From the NCBI RefSeq assembly GCF_014648275.1, contig NZ_BMQU01000003.1:62001-126000 (forward strand): a stretch of DNA of 64,000 nucleotides, given 5' to 3'. Below, one piece after another: positions 54,832-62,693 of this stretch. Both the position numbers and the translations under genes were made by a program. Position 1 is the stretch's first letter. Each line of letters starts with the position of its first letter. A model generated the notes under the pieces. That model did not search any database. It was not told the origin of the DNA and worked only from the letters and a program-made list of their open reading frames with translations. This DNA is from Pseudomonas laurentiana (lineage in GTDB: Bacteria > Pseudomonadota > Gammaproteobacteria > Pseudomonadales > Pseudomonadaceae).

Positions 54832-55370
54832 AATTATTAGGTAATGGCACATTAATATGATTGGAGGAAATTGGCACGTGTTTGCGCTTGGTCTGTTGGG
54901 CAGATTACAGTCCAGGCCGCGAGCATCAACATACCTCGCGTCTTGATTTTACGGGCCTTTCCAAGGGCTATTCATTCAGTCCTCATGCGCGTGCTGTGGG
55001 TTTTTTCTGGGGCGCGCGTCTCGCAACGGCCATCTGGACCACATCGTGTCGACTGCAATAGTTGGTTTCAAAGCTAAATCGATGGTCCTTGTAGCGTGCA
55101 GCTTTCAGGGCAGCGGCAGTCTAAAAGTTATGGTACTGAACAGCGGCTGAAGGCCGCAGCGGGCGGGTATCTTCCTGTCGAATTGCACATCCGTCTATGC
55201 CGGTTCGACCTCGGCCTCCATATTTGAAATCCCCGCAGATTAACGTCTGCGGGGCTTTGCGTTGCGGGCTGAAAAACCGATAGTCCCAACGCTATCTCAT
55301 GTTGAGGGCCTGGCTTCGGTTAAGCATGGGGTTGTCAGGCTCCAGGCTATGCCCAAGAAACATAAAAGGG
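54832..55370. other. 539-base gap with a decayed phage right end and att copy
   Basis: No gene is seen. TTGATTTTACGGGCC at about 54940 resembles TTGATTTTACTGGCT at about 51061 in the intact prophage, so this is probably the right end of the older element. The att copy at 55171-55258 follows. Confidence 0.5.
55171..55258 (+). repeat. Decayed second att copy (tRNA-Cys 3' end)
   Basis: GAATTGCACATCCGTCTATG, then CCGGTTCGACCTCGGCCTCCA split here from the previous run, then TATTTGAAAT and the CCCCGCAGATT/GTCTGCGGGG terminator. Compared with 51535-51632 it lacks six bases (TTCCGA) and has several substitutions, so it is an older, inactive copy marking the right edge of the remnant. Confidence 0.75.
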
Positions 55371-56222
55371 TTATGCATCGGTCGGCTTTTGCTGATTATA
55401 GAGAGCTGCAAGTTTAGACAAAAAATCCAACGAAGCGTCAGTTGCTCCGCGAAGCCCGATTTTTGGATTTAGCAAGAAGGGTATGAAATCACTACCCAAA
55501 CCAAGATCACCTTGAATCTTGCTTTTTATTTCATCCGCCTTGCTGGTGATAGCCTCCGGCAACTGATTTTTTGCCGCCGCAATTTTATCAGGGTCAGTCT
55601 CGCTATAATCCCAGTCGTACGGGTATATATCACCCGCTTGCAGCGTGCTTCCATAATGATTTTGAATACCTTTTCGTAGCGCTAGACCCGCTACCTCGTC
55701 GAGACTTAGTCCATTTTCCTTGGCGGTAATGTAAATGTCAGTCAAGCTGTCTAGATCGGACGTAGACAAATCAGCGTACATGTTGTTGGGTCCAAGCTTG
55801 GACGTTCGATCTTGATCGTCCAGTGTGATGCTGGCGATGTCAGCATGATCACTTTTCAGTTGAGCCAAAACATCAGCTTTATCTAGCATGATCCCATTGT
55901 CTTTCGCCGCTGCAACCATGGCTGTAGCGGCTTTATCGAATACATAGTCATTGTATTTTCCGACATTTATATAGGCGCCGACTGTGACATTGCCATTGAC
56001 CGAGCCTGAATAAGCTTGCAAGTGCTCACTTTTTACGTAATCGCTCGCAGATGCATACAGCGTTGAAAGCATCTTTGCCTGGCCGGAGACTTGCGGTTCG
56101 CTCTCAATCGTAGCGGTCGTTGTCGTGTTATCGACCCTGTCTGCGTTGCCCGGGGCTTCGCCCACCTTGTGAGTGATGAGGGTAGCGGGCTGATGGGTAT
56201 TTGAGGTATGTATAGTTACCAT
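55371..56222 (-). CDS. Hypothetical Pseudomonas protein, 283 aa
   Basis: Start at 56222 (MVTIHTSNTHQPATLITHK) has AAGGAGAG before it; an in-frame ATG 15 codons earlier is unlikely. The N-terminal 60 residues are Thr/Ser-rich. The body alternates helices and loops (ADVLAQLKSDHADIASITLDDQD, LTDIYITAKENGLSLDEVAGLALRKGIQNHYG). No signal peptide, no known domain. It could be a secreted effector-like protein, but nothing proves it. AT-richer than the flanks. Confidence 0.65.
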   Translation of the reverse strand: MVTIHTSNTHQPATLITHKVGEAPGNADRVDNTTTTATIESEPQVSGQAKMLSTLYASASDYVKSEHLQAYSGSVNGNVTVGAYINVGKYNDYVFDKAATAMVAAAKDNGIMLDKADVLAQLKSDHADIASITLDDQDRTSKLGPNNMYADLSTSDLDSLTDIYITAKENGLSLDEVAGLALRKGIQNHYGSTLQAGDIYPYDWDYSETDPDKIAAAKNQLPEAITSKADEIKSKIQGDLGLGSDFIPFLLNPKIGLRGATDASLDFLSKLAALYNQQKPTDA

Positions 56223-56282
56223 GTTGCTCTCCTTGAGCATAAAACTGCCAAACGATTTAACCGGCATTCCTTGTTTGTTAAG

Positions 56283-56620
56283 TTATTGCTGATAATTTAC
56301 AGTGATGGTGGTGTAGTGAGTTGGATAGGTCGGATAAATTACGCCGGTCAAAATGCCTGTGATTTTGAATTTACCCTTTGCATCTAATCCTTTGAAAAAA
56401 TCAGATGAAGCGACCCGGTTCGAGGATACGTCGATGCCGACGTTATCAAGGCTCCTGCGGGAACCGTGGTCGGGGTCGTGAAAAAATTGGAATTCTCTAT
56501 GCCAGCACCGTAAACGTTGGGCGCCAAACTTGTTTGCGTCCAGTTGGACGTAGTCGCGAACGCTGCGTGAGCCAAGATCAGTGCAGTAATACCGATAGGC
56601 AGTGTGATGATTTTCTTCAC
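56283..56620 (-). pseudogene. Frameshifted small exported protein
   Basis: The first frame gives a Sec signal (MKKIITLPIGITALILAHAAFA) and ATTSNWTQTSLAPNVYGAGI up to VPAGALI, then an unlikely tail ending at 56384. A different frame from about 56450 reads DNVGIDVSSNRVASSDFFKG, then KFKITGILTGVIYPTY and TTITVNYQQ to a stop at 56283-56285. The two halves fit one beta-rich, fimbrial- or adhesin-like protein of about 110 residues. Either a one-base indel inactivated it or the sequence has an error. Confidence 0.65.
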
Positions 56621-56985
56621 GTGTTTTAGCCTCTTGCTAAAATCAATGTGCCTCCATGGCGCTTAAACCTCTAAATGATTGCGTATGCTGTAACACAATC
56701 GCTCATTAATCGTTGAATCAGATCATGCCTAGAGTATGTCGGCGGTTCAGCGCGCAGCTTTAAGCATCCACAGCGTCGCGGCCCAACTGCATCCTGAAAA
56801 TGATCAGATCAAGGCGGGTTCTGCCGTTTTAGGTCAATGAATGCTGGCTATGATTTAGTGTAATAAAATATGTAAATTTGCGCGGAACGTGCTCTTATGG
56901 CGGTCAGCATAGCCGAGTTTAAATAGCCTTCTGCCGTGCTGAGTACGGCGTTACAGCGTCGGCTGCGCGCCTTGCCAGGCAACGC
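56621..56985. other. 365-base gap, no gene seen
   Basis: AT-rich intergenic DNA with no credible ORF or RNA. It contains the promoter region of the exported-protein gene at its left end and the 3' flank of the methyltransferase gene at its right end. Confidence 0.4.
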
Positions 56986-57816
56986 TTACTTTTTCGCGAC
57001 GACCTGTGCAAGAACAATCCGCCCCTCTTGCAGGTTTCGACCTTGATTCAACGCCATCGCTTTGAAGTCAGCGCCAAGCAGCAAATGGAATCCAAGGGAT
57101 GGAAAGCCTTCTTTCTGGATTTTCTCGGCCAGGGTCACAAACCATGCACGCGCCGCTTCCGTTGTGTCAGACCAGTCGATAACCGTGAATGCTGTTTCTT
57201 CGAGAAGTGTGCGCAGCTCATGTGGCGACACGAGGAAGCTCGTATCCGGTGTGCGCGCCCACGGGACGGGAAACAGGACCGGGCCAGACGGACCAGCAAG
57301 TACATCGTAGATCGCCAGCGTGCCTCCCGGCTTTAGAACGCGGTGCATCTCCTTGTACAGCCGAGTCTTGTCCGGGATGTTCATGGCCACATGTTCCGTC
57401 CATACGACATCGAATGCCTGGTCATCAAATGGCAGCTTGGTGGCGTCGCCTTGGCGATAGTCGACGAGGTGTGAGAGACCGGTCTTGGCCGAGAGCATCG
57501 CAGCAGCTCTGCAGTATTCGTCTGTGAGGTCAATGCCGGTGACGCGGCAACCGAACTCCTTCGCAAGACAACGCGAGGTTCCGCCTACGCCGCTACCAAC
57601 ATCGAGTACGTGCTGTGTCGCATCGAGCCCTGCAGCCTGGGCAAGCTCAAGGGTCGCCGCCCGCCCGCGGATATGAAACTGGTCGATGGGCGCCAAGTCT
57701 TCGGGCGTTAGCCGGTTTACATCCTTGCCCGCTTTCTCCAGCGCCGAGAGTATGACGTCTCCTAACTCCGAACGGGTGTAGTGCGTCTGGATCGCTTCAT
57801 TGATAGGCGTCTGCAT
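56986..57816 (-). CDS. Class I SAM-dependent methyltransferase
   Basis: 276 residues from MQTPINEAIQTHYTRSELGDVILSALEKAGKD (GAGAGGGA before 57816). The SAM motif is HVLDVGSGVGGTSRCLAKEFGCRVTGIDLTDEY, followed by GDATKLPFDDQAFDVVWTEHVAMNIPDK and VLKPGGTLAIYDV. It resembles ubiquinone/sterol-type or small-molecule C/O-methyltransferases (UbiE/SmtA-like). Substrate unknown. It stands alone, 283 bases from the oxidoreductase gene, and may or may not belong to the operon upstream. Confidence 0.9.
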   Translation of the reverse strand: MQTPINEAIQTHYTRSELGDVILSALEKAGKDVNRLTPEDLAPIDQFHIRGRAATLELAQAAGLDATQHVLDVGSGVGGTSRCLAKEFGCRVTGIDLTDEYCRAAAMLSAKTGLSHLVDYRQGDATKLPFDDQAFDVVWTEHVAMNIPDKTRLYKEMHRVLKPGGTLAIYDVLAGPSGPVLFPVPWARTPDTSFLVSPHELRTLLEETAFTVIDWSDTTEAARAWFVTLAEKIQKEGFPSLGFHLLLGADFKAMALNQGRNLQEGRIVLAQVVAKK

Positions 57817-58099
57817 AGTCACGATCCCTCTCATATTGGCGCTGCACGTAGGTGTCATGGGCGCACCGGTTCGTTGATCCACAGCACCTGCCGCAGTGAA
57901 TCCCGGTGTGGGCGTTGCTGCACTCTCGCCGCGTTCTCAAATGCCAGCTACTGGCGATGAGCTCTATTGATGATCACGTTAGGTTGGCCAACCTGTCATC
58001 TCAAGTGCCACCCGTCACGTGATAGGTGCGCCTGTACTAGGCCAAAAACCTGAAGTGTTCAACAGCGTCGGCCACTAGCTGCCGGTCATGACTGACCGA

Positions 58100-59554
58100 T
58101 CAGAGCGACGCCGCCCGTGGGGATGACGTGGAATGCGCAGCCAGTTGTATGGCCAGGTCCTCCGCAAGGTGTTGCGCGTGCAGACGAAGTTCAGGCGCAG
58201 CGATGGCTTCCCAGTAACGGGCTTTGAGCATTGGCCCTATGTACCAAAGGCCTTGCACGGCACTTCCCTGAGCGCTGGTGACCTGATGCCGATCATTGAC
58301 TTGCAAGCCCAGGCCACTCGGATCAGGCACCAACAGTCCGTCCTGAGCCAATTGTTGAAGCAAGGGTTGGGAATCCGGGCCGACGGTCATGTTGGGGCCG
58401 GTGCAATTGATGATGGCTGCCACGTTCAGGGTTTGCGTCGTCTTTTGTCCGCGAGGTTTGAACTCAAGCGCCAGGCTGTCATTGCTTGCTTTGTGAACCG
58501 CCAACAGCCTTCCTGCCAGCACCTGTACCGTTCCAGCCGCAAGCAGTGACTGCAGTCGCTCGGCCGCCTGCGGAGCGAGTCGGTGGCGGTGAATATCCCA
58601 GAAGGCTACTGCATGACGCAAAAAGCGCTGGCGCTCGGTCAACGACAGTGCTTGCCAGAGTTGCGGTGTGTGGGCGCGAAGCTGGTTGAGCACGTCGCGC
58701 CAATCTAGGCCCCGGTGCGCCTGGCGTGCCACTTCTTCTTGCAGTCGTTGCATCAGCTCGCGCGTGCGTAGTGGGGGGGCGCCCAAATAGGCGGGGCTCA
58801 GGCGGGTCGGTGGTGGATTGGTACTGAGCCTATGCGCCTGCGGCAATAGCCCGCGACGTGAAGCCATCCACACCGAGCACGGTCGGATCCGTTTCGTCAG
58901 GTGAAAGAGCACATCGACGGCGGTGTGACCTGTACCCAAAATCAGAATCGGTAGACCGCTTGGCAGGCGATTCAACCGATCGAAATCCCAGGCATCTATT
59001 ATCCAATCGCGCTCCACCGGCTCGAGCGGCAATGGAAAGCGCGGTGGTTGATGCCCCAAGGCCAACACCACATGTTGCGTCGCTAGGCAGTGGCCAGACA
59101 AGAGTTTGACCGTAAAACCGCCGTTCTCTGATAGCGCCTGTACTTCACAGGCTTCGCCCACGATCGTATGCAGCCGCCCGGGGTGCGCCATCTTCGCTTC
59201 TGTCAGGCAATGTTCCAAATACTGCCCGTAAAGACGTCGCGACATGAAGCTACCCTCATTGACCGAGGGGTCGATGCATTGGCAAAACTCCATGAAATGC
59301 GAGGGTGCATTGGCAAACGCGCTCATGTTGCCGGCGGGCACATTAAGGAGTAGATCGTTATCGTTGTTGCGGTAAGCCAAACCACGGCCAAGCGTGGCTG
59401 TGGGGTTGAGCAATGTTATAGAGACACCTTGCTTCGCTGTGTAATGCAACAGATGAATCGCCGTAAGCGTGCCACTGAGCCCGCCCCCCACAATGATCAC
59501 TGACGTCGAATTGCTGGCCATCCTGAGTCGCGCTCCTGCTGTTGTCTTTTCCAT
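58100..59554 (-). CDS. FAD/NAD(P)-binding oxidoreductase
   Basis: 484 residues; a second start at 59521 (MASNSTSVIIVGGG) is possible. The N-terminal Rossmann motif is SVIIVGGGLSGTLTAIHLL and the second dinucleotide site PILILGTGHTAVDVLFHL. The C-terminal INCTGPNMTVGPDSQPLL and IGPMLKARYWEAIAAPELRLHAQ parts fit the FAD_NAD_bind (PF13454-type) family. Members of this family hydroxylate or oxidise siderophore or amino-acid-type substrates, but the substrate here is unknown. Last gene of the leftward cluster, 76 bases after the SnoaL-like gene. Confidence 0.87.
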   Translation of the reverse strand: MEKTTAGARLRMASNSTSVIIVGGGLSGTLTAIHLLHYTAKQGVSITLLNPTATLGRGLAYRNNDNDLLLNVPAGNMSAFANAPSHFMEFCQCIDPSVNEGSFMSRRLYGQYLEHCLTEAKMAHPGRLHTIVGEACEVQALSENGGFTVKLLSGHCLATQHVVLALGHQPPRFPLPLEPVERDWIIDAWDFDRLNRLPSGLPILILGTGHTAVDVLFHLTKRIRPCSVWMASRRGLLPQAHRLSTNPPPTRLSPAYLGAPPLRTRELMQRLQEEVARQAHRGLDWRDVLNQLRAHTPQLWQALSLTERQRFLRHAVAFWDIHRHRLAPQAAERLQSLLAAGTVQVLAGRLLAVHKASNDSLALEFKPRGQKTTQTLNVAAIINCTGPNMTVGPDSQPLLQQLAQDGLLVPDPSGLGLQVNDRHQVTSAQGSAVQGLWYIGPMLKARYWEAIAAPELRLHAQHLAEDLAIQLAAHSTSSPRAASL

Positions 59555-59630
59555 AGACCCTGCGGTGTCGCAACCTTGATGCTCAGGTTGCGCACGAGAC
59601 AGGCTATTTGCTTTGAGTTGAAAGGCGCAG

Positions 59631-60086
59631 TCAGTTGATCGGTTTGGACGTGATCCGCCACTCGGGATCCAGCGGGCTGATGATTTCCAGCAACCGCTTG
59701 TAACCGGTCCGGGAGATGAGCCACTCGCCCTTCACCTTGACGTAGTGGTCTTCGTAGATTGCGCTGCCGTTAAGCAGGGTTTGTTGATCAAGGTTGATGA
59801 ACACGTCATTGAGGTACCAGAGGCCAGTGGCTTCATCGCCGTTGACGGTGATTTCCGGCGTATGGCCATTGTGCATGCCGAAACGACGGTGAGTGAAGCT
59901 GGTGCGGTAGAATGCCAAGGCCTCGTCCAGACCGTTGAGTTCGAGCTGATAGGTCGGGCTGTCGAAGCGGATCTTCACTTCAGGGGCGAGTAGGGTGCGC
60001 AGCAGTTCGAGGTTGCAGGTGTCGATACCACGAAAATAGCGGGCCTTGAGTTGTTTGATGTGCTCGATGGCAATGAGGTCTAGCAT
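59631..60086 (-). CDS. SnoaL-like (NTF2 fold) protein, copy 1
   Basis: 151 residues: MLDLIAIEHIKQLKARYFRGIDTCNLELLRTLLAPEVKIRFDSP, MHNGHTPEITVNGDEATGLWYLNDVF and GSAIYEDHYVKVKGEWLISRTGY. This is the SnoaL_4/NTF2-like fold of small cyclases, isomerases and dehydratases. It is paralogous to the gene at 61481 (same length; MLDL-x-AIE-x-IKQLKARYFR-x-IDTCN start, S-x-PIN end). Acid/base residues such as Asp22 and His74 are kept. Confidence 0.9.
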   Translation of the reverse strand: MLDLIAIEHIKQLKARYFRGIDTCNLELLRTLLAPEVKIRFDSPTYQLELNGLDEALAFYRTSFTHRRFGMHNGHTPEITVNGDEATGLWYLNDVFINLDQQTLLNGSAIYEDHYVKVKGEWLISRTGYKRLLEIISPLDPEWRITSKPIN

Positions 60087-60160
60087 GTCAGTAATCTCCA
60101 GGGCGGGGCAGGGCCATCGGTGAATAGCTGAAAGAGGGACATCCCTGTCGCCAGTGCTAT

Positions 60161-60952
60161 TCAGTAGGGCAGGAAGTGACCGCCGTTGACGTCCAGTTGC
60201 GCGCCAGTAATGACCTTGGCGTAGTCGCTGGCGAGGTACAGGGCGGCCATGGCGCAGTCGCCGTCATCGGGTATCTTGCGCAACGCGATCTGCTGGGCGA
60301 CCTGGTCGACCAGCGACGCCATTGGGACCCCCAGGCGCTTGGCTTCACCTTCGAAGTAGCTGATGACCGGTGCGCCCCACATCCAGCCCATGAAGGTGGA
60401 GTTGACGCGGATGCCGAACGGACCGAGATCCTGGGCCAGGTACTGCACGGCGGTTTTCAACGCGCCCTTGGAGACGGCATAGCCGGACTCCAACTGGTTG
60501 GGGGTGCGGGTGGCCATGGTGTTAATCATGACGATGCTGCCCGACTTCTGTTTCTTCATCTGCGTCAAGACGGCTTGAGTCATCTGCAGGGTGCCGAACA
60601 GGTTGACGTCCATCGCCTTGCGCCAGTCGTCCATTGACGACTCGGAGGCGCTGCCCCAGGCGCCATGGGCGTAGGCCGAGTTGATCAATACGTCGATCTG
60701 GCCGAAGTGCTCGATCGTCAGGTCGGCGAGCGTCTGGCACTGTTCGGCGTGGGCAATGTCGGTGGGTACCTTCAGCACCGGGGTGCTGTAGCCGGCGTCG
60801 CGGATGGCCTTTTCAGCCTGATCCAGTTTGGCGGGGGTGCGGGTGGCCAACACCACGGCCTTGGCCTGGTACTCCGCAGCACGTACGGCCAGCTTGATGC
60901 CAAGGCCTGGGCCGATACCGGAAATGATGACGACTTTATCTTTCAGCAACAT
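60161..60952 (-). CDS. Short-chain dehydrogenase/reductase with Thr in the catalytic Ser position
   Basis: 263 residues. The NAD(P) motif is VVIISGIGPGLGIKLAVRAA; NSA (LINSAYAHG) and Y-x-x-x-K (GYAVSKGAL) are present. Thirteen residues before the Tyr, where SDRs have Ser, this protein has Thr (INTMATRTPNQLESGY). Coenzyme choice is unclear. It probably oxidises or reduces a hydroxyl or keto group of the pathway intermediate. Mid-operon. Confidence 0.9.
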   Translation of the reverse strand: MLLKDKVVIISGIGPGLGIKLAVRAAEYQAKAVVLATRTPAKLDQAEKAIRDAGYSTPVLKVPTDIAHAEQCQTLADLTIEHFGQIDVLINSAYAHGAWGSASESSMDDWRKAMDVNLFGTLQMTQAVLTQMKKQKSGSIVMINTMATRTPNQLESGYAVSKGALKTAVQYLAQDLGPFGIRVNSTFMGWMWGAPVISYFEGEAKRLGVPMASLVDQVAQQIALRKIPDDGDCAMAALYLASDYAKVITGAQLDVNGGHFLPY

Positions 60953-60992
60953 GGCAACTACCTTCTTATTGTTTTGGCAGGGAATGAGGCGT

Positions 60993-61460
60993 TCAGGTGC
61001 GACTGGCGTGCAGTGCTTCAGCCCGTCGTTTCAGATCCAGGGCCATCTGGTCGAAGCCGATTTTTACCCAGGCACCGTGTTCGCGCATGATCGTGTCCTG
61101 GTTCAGGCCCAGGAAAATATCAGTGGTGAAGTAGCTGCAACGGTTGTCATCGATGGCCGTGATGTACTGATCGCGGCGGGCGGCGTCCATGTTTTCCGGG
61201 ACGGGGCGTTGCTCCCAGGACAACAGTCGCTCGGGGTCGCAGGCCACGAGGTATTCGAACACCGGGACGGTTTCGCCGGTCTCGGGGGTGCGTACCAGCA
61301 TATGCACCGGGTCGCCTATCTGCAGGCCGCACTGAATGTTCGGACAGAAGCTGTTCCACTGGTGGTAATTGTCCAGATCAATGAGCACTTCCCAGACCAC
61401 TCGGGCGGGGGCGTTAATTTCCACCGTGTGGGAGGTCACTATGTTTTCTGCTCTGGCCAT
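60993..61460 (-). CDS. SRPBCC-family (START-like) protein
   Basis: 155 residues from MARAENIVTSHTVEINAPARVVWEVLIDLDNYHQWNSFCPNI. The start, A-P-x-x-V-W-x-V-L-x-D...Y-x-x-W-N-x-F and GLQIGDPVHMLVR segments are typical of SRPBCC proteins (polyketide cyclases/lipid carriers). It has a hydrophobic ligand-binding helix at the end. It may act as an aromatase/cyclase or carrier. Confidence 0.88.
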   Translation of the reverse strand: MARAENIVTSHTVEINAPARVVWEVLIDLDNYHQWNSFCPNIQCGLQIGDPVHMLVRTPETGETVPVFEYLVACDPERLLSWEQRPVPENMDAARRDQYITAIDDNRCSYFTTDIFLGLNQDTIMREHGAWVKIGFDQMALDLKRRAEALHASRT

Positions 61461-61480
61461 GACGGTCTCCTGTCGTGCAT

Positions 61481-61936
61481 TCAGTTGATGGGTCTGGAGG
61501 TGATCTGCAGGTGTTCGCTCAACGGCTGGACAGTTTCGAGCAAGGTTTCGTAGCCCGTTTCGGCGATCATCCAGCGTTCGCCGCGCTTGATGTAGCGATC
61601 CTGGTAGATCGCGCTGCCGTGCAGGTGGGTGTTGTCCTCGAGGTTGATGAACACGTAGCTCAGGTACCACAGGGCCTTGGCCTGGTTGCCATTGACTTCG
61701 ATTTCCGGGGTGTGGCCGTTGTGGGTGGCCAAGCGGGTCTTGGTGAACGAGGTGCGGTAGAAGTCCAGCGCATTGTCCAGACCGTTGACGTTGAACGCGT
61801 AGGCAGGGCTCTTGAATGACAGGACGATGTCCTCGATGAGCATGCCTTCGAGCATCTCTATGTTGCAGGTGTCGATGGCGCGGAAGTAGCGCGCCTTGAG
61901 CTGTTTGATCAGCTCGATTGCTTCTAGATCCAACAT
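61481..61936 (-). CDS. SnoaL-like (NTF2 fold) protein, copy 2
   Basis: 151 residues: MLDLEAIELIKQLKARYFRAIDTCNIEMLEGMLIEDIVLSFKSP. It aligns end to end without gaps with copy 1 (59631-60086), including THNGHTPEI, LWYL and GSAIY-x-D-x-Y. A tandem-type duplication in one operon implies two related steps or a heteromer. Confidence 0.9.
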   Translation of the reverse strand: MLDLEAIELIKQLKARYFRAIDTCNIEMLEGMLIEDIVLSFKSPAYAFNVNGLDNALDFYRTSFTKTRLATHNGHTPEIEVNGNQAKALWYLSYVFINLEDNTHLHGSAIYQDRYIKRGERWMIAETGYETLLETVQPLSEHLQITSRPIN

Positions 61937-61958
61937 GGAAAGCCTCCTTGTGGGCCAC

Positions 61959-62675
61959 TCACGCGCTGAGTTGGTACTCGCTGGTTTGGATGCAGTCGAT
62001 CTTTTCGAAGTCGATAAACCTGCAGGTCGATTCGTACATGGCCTGTTGGCGCTGTGCGCATTTGTCCGGGTCGCCCAAGGCGGCGAAGAAACCTTGCGGA
62101 TTGCCGATGGCCTCGGGCGGGAAATTTTCTTCGACGATGGCGTGCAACACCGGCGCACCGAACGAAAGCGCCCGCACTACCGTGTTCTGCCGGTAGCCGA
62201 AGATCGATTGCAGTGGATAGGCATTCGGTCCGTGGCCGTCGCGCCAGGTGTCGTGCCAGTGCTCGTAGCTCAATCGGTGCGGCTTGTGCAGTAACGCCAC
62301 CTGATTCATGCCGGGCGTGCGCTGGCCGACCGGCACCCGGTATTGGGCTGCGCGGACCTCGCGCTCCTCGGGGTAGGGCTCGGACTCCACCACCAGGTAA
62401 GCCTCCAGGCGGCTGGTCAACGGTGCCACGAGCGCCTTGATGGAGGGCCATTGCGAGGCACTGTCCAGCCACAACGAAAGCAACCCATCCAGGGGCACGG
62501 CGCTGTTGGTGATGCGCTGTGCGTGCGCGGCGGCCACCGCCGCATCGACCACCATGACGCGGATGTGTTTAGCACCGGCGCCAATCAGTTCGTCGCGCAG
62601 GCCGAGCAAGTCCGCTCGCCATTGCTCGGCGTCGGGTTGCGTCGGCTTCCACAAGGTCAACATGATTTTTTCCAT
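61959..62675 (-). CDS. EthD-domain protein, two-part
   Basis: 238 residues: a C-terminal EthD/dimeric alpha-beta barrel (ALLHKPHRLSYEHWHDTWRDGHGPNAYPLQSIFGYRQNTVVRALSFGAP) preceded by a related-looking barrel half (LTLWKPTQPDAEQWRADLLG). EthD-type proteins degrade or cyclise ring compounds in catabolic and polyketide pathways. It lies between the sulfotransferase and SnoaL copy 2. Confidence 0.85.
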   Translation of the reverse strand: MEKIMLTLWKPTQPDAEQWRADLLGLRDELIGAGAKHIRVMVVDAAVAAAHAQRITNSAVPLDGLLSLWLDSASQWPSIKALVAPLTSRLEAYLVVESEPYPEEREVRAAQYRVPVGQRTPGMNQVALLHKPHRLSYEHWHDTWRDGHGPNAYPLQSIFGYRQNTVVRALSFGAPVLHAIVEENFPPEAIGNPQGFFAALGDPDKCAQRQQAMYESTCRFIDFEKIDCIQTSEYQLSA

Positions 62676-62693
62676 GATTGCTTCACTCCGTGT

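Larger units (their letters stand above)
51591..55258. mobile_element. Remnant of a second element in the same tRNA-Cys site
   Basis: It is bounded by the att copy ending at 51590-51632 and a decayed copy at 51171+4000 (55171-55258). It retains the C-terminus of a tyrosine integrase facing the left att (51684-51830), a chemoreceptor, a diguanylate cyclase and a right-end segment similar to that of the intact prophage. The layout is that of tandem accretion with decay. Confidence 0.7.
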
